From Anthonomus grandis grandis (Eukaryota > Arthropoda > Insecta > Coleoptera > Curculionidae), in contig NC_065564.1 in the NCBI RefSeq assembly GCF_022605725.1, forward strand, positions 5,558,698 through 5,622,697: a stretch of 64,000 nt of DNA, in the 5' to 3' direction. The translations under genes were made by a program, and so were the position numbers. The notes beneath the pieces were generated by a model. It saw only the letters and a list, made by a program, of their open reading frames with translations. It had not been told where the DNA came from and did no database searches. Positions 55,201-64,000 of this stretch are shown here, piece after piece (position 1 is the stretch's first letter; the number at the start of each line of letters is the position of its first letter).

Positions 55201-57100
55201 GTCATTGTCAGCACTTTGATCTCTATATCACTTTATTCGTTAATTTGCACCTTGAATTATTCAAATAAATGGACTCATTAGGTTTTAGATGCGTTTTGTC
55301 ATTATAACTTAAATGAATAATCAAGAAATAAAAGACCTGCATTTATTTGTTATTATAAGCATTTTTAAATGTTTTCGCTTTGTAGATTTATTCATTAAAT
55401 GGACTATAAATAATTGAATAAGCACTGGATTTAGGCATGACAATGGACCTTAATACGTACATACAATTATTCGTAATTTTTTATTAAATATATTGGTTAA
55501 ATTGCACTTTAAATAAATAAAAACACTAAATTTTAGTAATTTAATAATTTACTATTTAGTTTGTCAATTATAATAAATTTTAAACGAATTTATTCATTAT
55601 ATTCGCGTCTTATTTGATTAAAAATGACTAGTAGACTATTTTTTACTTGATTTATTCATTAAATCCTCAATTTGAATAGTCAAAAATAATTTAAAGAGTG
55701 AATAATTAAAGGGTTTCCATATATTATTTATTCATTTTTACATCAAGTTATTAAACAATTTGTTTAATAACTTGATGTAAAGTGACGTTTTTATGAATAA
55801 ATATTTTTAAAATCAATTTTTATAAAATTTATTCATTTAATTCATGAAATATTTTTTTATATTAATTTTATACAAAATTGCGCGTTTTCTTTATGTACAA
55901 ACATTCGTACATTTAAATGTAATTAGGAAAAATTATTGATACGCATTATTTGTTAGATAAATTTGGCACGTTTATTCATTAAATGACACGTTAAATTGAA
56001 GACTCTTTAAGGCTCGATGTTTTTGTACAATTTCATTACATATTTTTGGTGAATATTTAATTTACTCATTAAACAAACATTGTTTCCTTTGTAATTAAAT
56101 TGAATTTATGCATAGAATAATTATTCATTATATTCCAGGTTTAACATCTTACTTAAATCTTGATCCCGAAGAATTTATTCGTTAAACTTATATATTTTAT
56201 TCCTTATTTATTAGTTTTAAAATATTTTTTCTATAAATTTATTTCTGTAAAATTCTCGATATTTATTCGTTTAATTTTGACATATTAATTCCTTAAATAT
56301 AATTGCGTATTTAACAATATTCATTTTTAAATTCAATTTATTTAATTTAATACATTTTTGCAAATTTGATGACTATTTATTTATTCTCTTAAATATATAC
56401 CTTAAACACCATGTATATGTTCAAACTTCCGCATTAAATTAAATGATTTTTTAAAATTTATTCATTAAATTTAAGTGACATTAAACATTAATAATTAAAA
56501 AGTTCATTACTAAAATTCAATAAATTTACTTATTAAATCGCCCTAATAAATTTAAAATCCAGGAAAGTTTATTCATTAAAATTTCATTACGTTATAATTT
56601 TCTTCTGTTAAAAGTTCCAAAGTTATTTCTTAGTTTTGTTATATAAATTAATACATTTAGCAAATTCATTTGACAAAAAAGTACTTGACAGAAATATATA
56701 TTAATATTTATATTAATTTATTAAATTCGTACTCGATCAGTAAATTTATTTAAATTTAAAATTTATTTAATTTAATACATTTTATAAATTTATTTATTCA
56801 AACTTTTTTTCTTCGTTAAATATATTTCCAATTAGAAGATTTACTCATTAAATTTGTATGAATTTTTGCAGTTTTTGGTTAATTTATTCATTAATTTGAC
56901 TATAGATTATTTGTTCTTTTAGCAGATTTATTTCTTAAATATAAATTAATACATTTTGCAAATATAATTAAATTACTTGAAAGAAATATGTATTCATATT
57001 TATTTATTATATTTATATCATTTTTTCGCAACTTTGGATAAATTTATTCGCTAAATTTTTTGCGTTACTACTATGATTAACTATAACAAGACAATGCCTC
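55201..57100 (+). repeat. AT-rich array with TTTATTCATTAAAT motif
   Basis: The string ATTTATTCATTAAAT or a near match (TTATTCGTTAAA, TTTACTCATTAAA) occurs about 17 times at spacings of roughly 50-150 bp, e.g. near 55386, 55610, 55657, 55974, 56047, 56175, 56460, 56573, 56841, 56886 and 57050. The DNA between is AT-rich and variable, so this is a diverged minisatellite of another sequence family than GCCTGGAA. A perfect palindrome lies inside (55737-55781). No ORF. Confidence 0.7.
55737..55781. repeat. Perfect 45-bp palindrome
   Basis: Arms of 22 bp (TTTACATCAAGTTATTAAAC plus AA and its exact complement) with a single T at the centre (55759). Pairing stops at 55736/55782. The lack of any mismatch suggests a recent inverted duplication or selection; AT-rich composition would allow cruciform extrusion. 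Confidence 0.95.
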
Positions 57101-58334
57101 ATTAAAATGTGGTAAAACTCCCTTTTCACTCTTCACCAAGACAAATCAACCCTTCCGAAAATAAATTCCAGAATACAAGAGAAGACAACTTTACCTTGTC
57201 AATCCCCCACAGAAGACAGAGACACAATGGGTGTCGGTTTACGTCTCCCTGGAAAATTTCATTTATCATTTCCACCGACACCATTGTACGTTTCTATAGG
57301 GCTCGTTTGAGAGCCCTTTCCCTCCTCCAACAAGGAAAAAATTGAATTACGATTTAATGAATAAGAAAAAAAAGACAAATTTTATTTATTCAAATTAAAA
57401 CCTTGTCTGGGGGGTAGACAAAGGGGTCATTAAAAAAAGATTAATTTGACACTTCAGTAACATGCATATTCATCCCTCTCGCTCCGTGGGCCGCACTTAA
57501 ATAATAAAATTCATAATGCGCCCTCGGATCTGCATAAACGGGATTTTTAAATTAGAATTTTCGCGGTAAAATCTGCGTTTTTTCTTCTTATTTTCAGTAA
57601 AACATAATTAAAATTATTCACGGAAGGGCGCGCTCTAATTGGGAAAAAAAACAATGCGATTGCTATTTATTCATTAAAATTAGGTGAAAATATGTTCATT
57701 CGAGTCCTGAAACAACCTGTCCCGAAGAAATTCATTACGCAAATGCAAATTCCCCAAACCATCACTCTGTTCCACGCGCGGTATTTAATGAGAACAAAAA
57801 AAAAACCCTCCTCAAACCTTACGTTCCCAAGTAATTTTGCATAACCTTAATGTACGCGATGCACATTAATTCATCCCCTTTTGACGCCTTCACTCATTTC
57901 ACGCCCCATATTTACGTTTCCCGTTATCCCGAATATGTTAAAACCTGAATTAAATCCCCGCGAGTGAGTGAGTGAGAGAGAAAGAAGCGGCGGCATTTTG
58001 TTATAAACGTTGTCGGAAAATTAATCAAACCGACGACGACGAAGTTATTCTTAAGGCAATAAAACAGTGGAAACGTGGAAAAATGGCGAATGTAAAACTT
58101 ATAATTCTCGCTCGCGGAGTAATGGAACTTCTTCTTCTTAGTCTTGAGTCACGTCTTGATCTACGTTCTTAATTTTAGCCCAGCAGCACTCGCTTCCCCC
58201 CCTCCCCATCCCTTTTCTCCCCCCCCCCCCCATCTCTCGATATAAGTAAAAAATTTCCCGCGAAAAAAAATCATATATTTAAGTGAGTTTTCGTCATTAG
58301 CGGTGAGTTTAACGAATAAATTCACACCAAGAAA
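57101..58334. other. GC-richer island, no gene recognised
   Basis: CpG-containing unique sequence in several patches (57500-57640; 57720-57780; 58010-58160). A GTGAGTGAGTGAGAGAGAAA microsatellite lies near 57964 and C-runs near 58196 and 58220. A 78-codon and a 66-codon ORF show no domain. A single TTTATTCATTAAA at 57668 extends the neighbouring motif. Confidence 0.45.
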
Positions 58335-61080
58335 AAAAAAATAATTCATGGAATTCATGGAAAAAAATTAATTTTATTTTTGCTGGAACGGAGGAGTGGC
58401 TTAAGGTACCTGGAAGAAACTGAAAAATGGCGTCAATCTCCAGAAACAAATAATTTTTACTAAAATGCCTGGGAAAAGATTAAAAAAGAGTTCAATTGCA
58501 TGGCTCCGAATGCCTGGAAAAAAATTAAAAACGGCTTCAAATGCCTAAAAGAAATTTAAAAAAGGCTTCGAATACCTGGAGAAAATGAAAAATTGACTTA
58601 AAATTCTTATAAGAATTTCATTTTTACTTCAACTACATGGAACAAGAGGAAATATACAAGGTTGCAATGCCAGGGAACAAATTAAGAGAGGTTTCAATTA
58701 CCTAGAAAAAATGGCTCCTAATGCATGGAAAAAAACTAAAAAATGGCGTCGAATGCCTGAAAAAAAAAACTGGCTTCAAGTGCCTAGAAAAATTAAAAAT
58801 GACTTTAAATACCTAAAAAAAATTATTAAAAAATGACTTCAAGTGCCTAAAAGAAATTAATTTCTACTTCAACTTCGTGGAATAAGGAAAAAATGCCTTG
58901 CAATACCTGGGAAAAAATTTAAAAAAGGTTTCAATTACTTAGGGAAAATGGCTCCGAATGCTTGGAAAAAATGGCTTCAAATGACTGTAGAAAAATTATT
59001 TGACTTCAAATGCCTGAAACAAATTAAAAAAATGACCCTGAATGCCTGGGAAAAACCAAAAGATTGCTTCAAACAAAGGCCTGGAACAATTAAAAACCGG
59101 CTTCGAATACCTTGAAGGAATTAAAAAGTGGCTTCACATGCCTGAAGGTCATGAAAAAACGGCCTCAAATGACTGGAAGAAACTAATTCTTACTTCAACA
59201 CCGTAGAACAAGGGGAGAAATGCGTTGCAAATGCCCCGGAAAATGTTTAAAAAAGGCTTCAACTTCAAATGCTTTAAAAAAATGGATCCAAATGCCTGGA
59301 AAAAATGAAAAATTGGCTTCAAATGCCGGGAAAATTTTTAAAAATTACCCCGAATGTCAGAAAAAAAAATTAAATTTGCTTCAAATGTCTGGAAAAAAAA
59401 TTAAAAAATGGCCTCAAATGACTGGAAGAAATTAAAAAAACGAATAGAAGAAACTAATTTTTACTTCAAAAAAAAAATTGGCTTCAAATGCCTGGCAAAA
59501 TTTCGAAAATTACCCGAATGTCAGGAAAAAAAATTAAATTCGCTTCAAATGCCTGAGAAAAAAATAAAAAATGGGTTCAAATGCCTGAAAAAAAAATAAA
59601 AAATTGGCTTCAAATACCTGGCAAAAATTTAAAAATTACTTCGGATGCCTGGAAAATAAATTAAGAAATGGCCTCAAATGACTGGAAGAAACTAATTTTT
59701 ACTTTAACTCCGTAGAACAAGGAGAGAAATGGGTTGCAAATGCCTGGGAAAATGTTTATAAAAGGCTTCAACTTCAAATGATTTAAAAAAATGGATCCAA
59801 ATGCCTGAAAAAATTAAAAATTGGCTTCAAATGCCTAGCAAAATTTTGAAAATTATCTGAATGTCAGAAAAAAAAATTAAATTCGCTTCAAATGCCTGAG
59901 AAAAAAATAAAAAATGGGTTGAAATGCCTGGAAGAAATTAAAAAACGACTGAAAGAAACAAATTTTTACTTCAATTCCGTAGAACAAGGGGAGAAATGCC
60001 TGAAACAAATTAAAAAAATGACCCTTAATGCCTGGGAAAAACCAAAAGATTGCCTCAAACAAAGGCATGGAACGATTAAAAACCGGCTTCGAATACCTTG
60101 AAGAAATTAAAAAGTGGTTTACTTTAAATGCCTGTAAGAAATTAATTTTGACTTTAACTCCGTGGAACAAGGGAAAAAATGGATTGCAAATGCCCGGAAA
60201 TATTTAAAAAAAAAGTTCCAAATGCCTGGAAAAAAATACAGAATTGCTCCAATTGCCCAGAAAAAATAAAAATTGGCTTCAAATGCCTGAAAATAAATTA
60301 AAAATTACTCCGAATGCCAGGAAAAAATTTAAAAGTGGCTTCAAATGCCTGGGAGAAATTAAATAATGGCTTCTAGAAAAGTAGGTTGCAAATGCCTGGG
60401 AAATTTTTTAAACAAAGGCTTTAAATGCTTAGAAAAAAAATAAAAAAATTACTCCAAATGTCTGAAAAAAATAAATAATTGGCTTTAAATACCTGGCAAA
60501 AATTTAAAAATTACTCCGAATGCCTGGAAAAAATTAAAAAATGGCCTCAAATGACTGGAAGAAACTAATTTTTACTTCAACTCCTTAGAAAAGGGGGAAA
60601 AATGGTTTGCAAATGCCTGTGAAAATTTTTAAACTAAGGCTCCAAATGCTTAAAAAAAAAAATTAAAAAATGGCTCCAAATACCTGAAAAAAAAATTAAA
60701 AATGGCCTCAAATGACTGGAAGAAACTAATTTTTACTTCAATTGCGTAGAACAAGGGGAGAAATGGGTTACAAATGCCCGGGAAAATGTTTAAAAAAGGC
60801 TTCAACTTTAAATGCTTTAAAAAAAATGGATCAAAATGTCTGAAAAAAATTAAAAATTGGCTTCAAATACCTGGCAAAAATTTAAAAATTACTCCGAATG
60901 CCTGGAAAAAAATTTAAACAATGACTTCAAATGACTGGAAGAAACTACTTCTTACTTCAATTCCGTCGAACAAGGAAAGAAATGCGTTGCAAATGCCGGG
61001 GAAAATGTTTAAAAAAGGCTTCAAATGCCTTAAAAAAAATCATTCTCTTCAAAAAAAAAAATTCTTGGCTTCAAACAATT
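58335..61080 (+). repeat. GCCTGGAA minisatellite block
   Basis: ~30-bp monomers such as GGCTTCAAATGCCTGGAAAA run throughout. A marker 'gaaactaatttttacttcaa' with 'acaagg(gg)agaaatg' recurs at about 59180, 59450, 59690, 59960, 60560, 60725 and 60945, so higher-order units exist but their length varies (about 160-600 bp), consistent with repeated unequal exchange. ORFs are repeat readings. Confidence 0.9.
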
Positions 61081-62029
61081 TTCTATATTTAATCATGTGT
61101 ATTTTATACGGTATCTTCGGGCAAATAAGCCCTTAATCCCAAAGGATACAGGGTGCAGGTCAGCCTTAAGTAATGATTACAGATGAAGTTTATTGCGTCA
61201 AAACTGCATTTTTCTTTTATTCGCCCCTTTCCGATCAATCAATAAGCCCGTTGAAATTTTAGATTAATAATCTACTGCAGCTGGGCAAGGGCGGCCGTCA
61301 TCAATCATCCCCATTGATAAAACCGACAGCCTTAAGACCGCTCGATCTTACGGCGTTTACGCGTGTTTCTGGCATAACTTAATCCATTTTTTTTATTATG
61401 TTTTAAACATTTTAAAGGCGCTCGAAAGCTGTAGGGCTGTTCACCGCGAGTGCATTTTCAGAAAAAAAAGGGCCTTTTTCACTACATCCCCCTACCGTTT
61501 CGAGGTATGAATTACACTCGAGGCATAATGCCGAGGGCCCTTCGGGAGGGTTAAAATTTAATTTTTTCCTGAAAAAATAAAATTTCTTTGCGGCAATTTT
61601 AGGGCGAAAGGACCTGGAAAATTTCGCGGGTAATTGAACGGATTATTATTTGATAAGACATGAATGACATGACGGGGGTAGAAATTTGCATTTTCGGAAA
61701 ATCACAGTCGTCTCGGTTAAATCGGTGGTGGCGTGTTTAATTAACGCGCTGCGCTTGATTGCGGGCGTTTATTAAAATTGCGTAAAAATCAGCGCACAAT
61801 AACAAAAGAAAAAATAGCCAAAAGGGGCAACTCCCTCCCCCTATCTCTCTCTCTCTCTCTCTCGCTCCATTAGAGCTCACTTTATTTTCAACCTATATTT
61901 CTCTTAAATGCATGATTTATTTTTCGCTCTTCAGCCATTCTCTTTCTTCCTCTTAGGCAGTTGAATCAATTATTCCCTCCAAGGATTTGACAGTCATGTT
62001 TTTATTAATTTATTAATTAAAATTGGAAA
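61081..62029. other. GC-richer island, no gene recognised
   Basis: Unique CpG-containing sequence (61270-61370; 61700-61800) with a homeodomain-like AGTAATGATTAC near 61172 and a (CT)n microsatellite (about 61844-61864). A short pyrimidine-type minisatellite remnant (CTTCCTCTTAGGCAGTTGAA) is at about 61945. No ORF with a domain. Confidence 0.45.
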
Positions 62030-62416
62030 AAATTAAATTCGAACTCGAGTTACCCGGATCAGTGGAAAACCGACTTAAAATTCCTGGAAAAACTACGCAA
62101 ATTGCTCCAAATGCCTGGAAAAATCCCTTTATTTGAACTAGCATGGACAATTTAAAAATGCCTTGCAAAATACAAATGTAATCCTAAATATCGGCAAAAA
62201 CGATTTTACTTGAACTACATGGGACAAAGGTAAAATAGCTTAAAATGCCTGGAAAAACTATAAAAATAGCTCCAAAATATCTGGCAAAAAATACTGTATT
62301 TGATGTATCATGGACAATTTAAAAATGGCTTCAAATATCTGGAAAAACTACTAACAGTGCTCCAAATATTTGGGAAAACTCTATTTCATTTTAACTGCGT
62401 GGAATAAGAAAAAAAA
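62030..62416 (+). repeat. Short GCCTGGAA minisatellite block
   Basis: Monomers TTCCTGGAAAAACTACGC, TGCCTGGAAAAATCCC, TGCCTGGAAAAACTAT, TATCTGGAAAAACTAC and similar, period ~30 bp. It breaks off where a solitary mariner terminus begins. Confidence 0.75.
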
Positions 62417-62423
62417 TGGGTTT

Positions 62424-62484
62424 TTTGCGAGATAAAAATTGATTAGTTTTAGCTGAATTTGTTCCAGTTAAAGTCACCACACTG
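62424..62484 (+). mobile_element. Solitary DD41D mariner terminus
   Basis: TTTTGCGAGATAAAAATTGA to CACCACACTG is practically identical to the outer right end of copy 2 (53685-53745), including the TATGTA after it. The remainder of the element is missing. Either a deletion or an aborted transposition left only this end. Confidence 0.8.
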
Positions 62485-62596
62485 TATGTAAATCTGGTGT
62501 CAATTTTTTACCTCTACCTTACCAATTTTATACTCTACAATTGAATCAATATTGATAAATATACCAAATTTACTAAAAAATCCTAGAATAAGTATA

Positions 62597-64000
62597 CAGG
62601 GTGTCCCGTAATTAATTGGACATAGGTTAATGTAGGATACCTGACAAGAAAATAAACCGTTTGTGCTCAATATCGCTTAGCAAAATGTTGTTATTGGTTT
62701 TCGTTCTACAGGGTGTTAAAACTAATTTTTTACCAAACATTTATTAAAATATTTTGGAATCCACTGGACAGATTAACATAAAATTTGGCGTACTGTGAGG
62801 AACACGAATATGATATCTATTTTGCCATTGCCACTAGATGGTGCCACATACAACAACATTGAGTGATTAAAAACGTCATAACTTTCTTGAGCTCCCTGTA
62901 CGTACATTTGCGAGTGAAAATAATAAAACAGCATTTAATTCTAGTCAAAAAAGGTATACTTCTTTGATCTCCAAAAAGTAGACCGTCTTCGAAATAAACG
63001 CATTTTTTTATTAGGTTGCGTATGAACACTTAATCCAAAATTTAATTAACAACGATAAAATTAGAAGAGGCTGTTGATTATAATAATTGTTCAAAATGTT
63101 CACCATCCACTAGGACACATTGTCTAATTCTTTTATTTAAATTTTGCCTGACTCCAAACAATGATTCTTCTTGGGCCCTGATGGTATTGACTCCTTCCAC
63201 AATCTTTTGCCACAATTCCTGACGGTTATTTATTTTATTTTTATACACAAGTGATTTCAAGGAGCCCCAGAAATAAAAATCTCTACCTCTAATTCACTAC
63301 CTCTACCAATTTCGTCCAAGTAATTTCTGACTTGCAGTGAATAATGTGCCGGTGCACCATCGTGCATATACCAACTGTCACGTCTTAAATTTAGGGGCAC
63401 ATCTTCTAGAAGAATGGGTAGATCATTCCTCAAGAAATTTAGATAACGTTCTCCATTAAGCCTAGCTGGCAATTCAAACGGCCCCACAATACAATCCCCA
63501 AAGATACCACACCAAATATTTATTGAAAACTCATGTTGAAAATGGTGTTCTTGGAAAGCATGAGGATTTTCCATCGAATAGATATGATTGTTACAAAAAA
63601 ATGGATCGTTCAATTGGCACTCTCTTAAAAATTGACTGAATTGGAGTCTTGAGGAAGAAGATTTTAAACTGGAGTGAAATGATACGGATACAGTTTTTCT
63701 TGGCGTATAATTTTGGACACCGAAGATTTCCTTACACCAGTGGCTGCCTCAATACGTGTGCTGGTTTTAGAATTTTCGATAACACGAACCAAAATTTCAT
63801 CTTCCATATCTGCTCCAATTATCCTTGGTCTTCCCGCATTTAGGTTTTTTGAATGAAATGAGCCCGTTTCGCCTAATCTATCGTACAACGTTTGATGCTT
63901 TGGCTGCCTTCTATCCGGATACAGATCTAAATAACGCTGCGCTGCTCTTTTTTGAAATTTTCTTGAGCATATACACATACCATATCCCACATCTGAGCAT
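62597..64000 (-). mobile_element. Mariner-like element running off the right edge
   Basis: Starts CAGGGTGTCCCGTAATTAAT at 62597 after TA (62595-62596), a typical mariner-type terminus. A second CAGGGTGTTAAAAC at 62710 is an internal repeat of the end. The transposase is on the minus strand and its start lies near or beyond the window edge. It belongs to a different subfamily from the DD41D copies. Confidence 0.75.
63078..63990 (-). pseudogene. Mariner-like transposase with DUF4817-like N-terminus, broken
   Basis: From the right: KFQKRAAQRYLDLYPDRRQP, TLYDRLGETGSF and NAGRPRII (an N-terminal helix-turn-helix like DUF4817), TRIEAATGVRKSSVSKIIRQ (second HTH). Frame changes near 63640. Then NPHAFQEHHFQHEFSINIWC, IVGPFELPARLNGERYLNFL and YMHDGAPAHYSLQVRNYLDE (second catalytic Asp). 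The first Asp block is missing between QLNDPFF and NNHIYSMENP, and the third block is deleted down to FYFWGSLKSLVY. The C-terminal part is LNKRIRQCVLVDGEHFEQLL. Lacking two of three catalytic residues, it is dead. M at 63990 may not be the true start. Confidence 0.85.

Noticed and set aside
63649..63843. 64-codon plus-strand ORF in the right-edge mariner
   Set aside because: It is the antisense shadow of the DUF4817-like transposase N-terminus on the minus strand.

Overview
The window looks like intergenic or intronic DNA from an insect nuclear genome; a beetle is possible but I cannot prove the order. The reasons are: AT-rich sequence, no operon-like gene packing, many decayed Tc1/mariner elements with TA target duplications, 5'-truncated non-LTR retrotransposons (LINEs), and long blocks of tandem repeats. 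I find no convincing host protein-coding gene. Every ORF with recognisable protein similarity belongs to a transposable element, and every one is broken.

The dominant component is a family of ~29-31 bp minisatellites built around GCCTGGAAAA (TTTTCCAGGC on the other strand). It occupies roughly a third of the window in more than a dozen blocks of both orientations: about 0-0.5, 12.6-16.5, 17.0-19.3, 20.0-20.3, 21.3-22.0, 22.8-28.1, 29.4-30.2, 33.2-35.3, 40.9-41.0, 42.7-44.0, 47.4-49.4, 58.3-61.1 and 62.0-62.4 kb. Different blocks have different higher-order periods (about 60, 93, 180, 291 and 740 bp). On the pyrimidine strand each monomer looks like a 3' splice site.

A second array (1.43-4.80 kb) repeats TGACGTAA next to AATTAATTTAA. 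A third family, a ~212-bp satellite carrying a G-quadruplex-type G-rich core, occurs at 5.96-9.49, 20.7-21.3, 30.2-33.2 and 53.8-54.2 kb. Two copies share the boundary CAGCCCAAGCAACACA, which suggests a mobile carrier. An AT-rich block at 55.2-57.1 kb repeats TTTATTCATTAAAT and holds a perfect 45-bp palindrome.

Transposons are nested into these repeats. At 7.3-9.4 kb a LINE tail (14-bp target duplication) and a DD41D mariner sit in one satellite monomer. A Tc1-like element (31.74-33.15 kb) sits in another. A second DD41D mariner (50.6-53.7 kb) is split by a LINE. A further mariner starts at 62.6 kb and runs off the right edge. LINE reverse-transcriptase remnants lie at 36.3, 36.9-38.9, 40.0-40.5, 42.3-42.65, 44.2, 45.2-46.2 and 51.6-53.2 kb. 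Five GAAAC-type hairpins resembling hammerhead-ribozyme remnants lie near several of them.

Between the repeats are GC-richer, apparently unique islands of 0.4-1.3 kb with no ORF I trust. Regularly alternating unique islands and minisatellite blocks are what a regulatory gene desert or a giant intron could look like, but this is inference. The genes do not work together in any pathway; the layout records successive insertions and local amplification.
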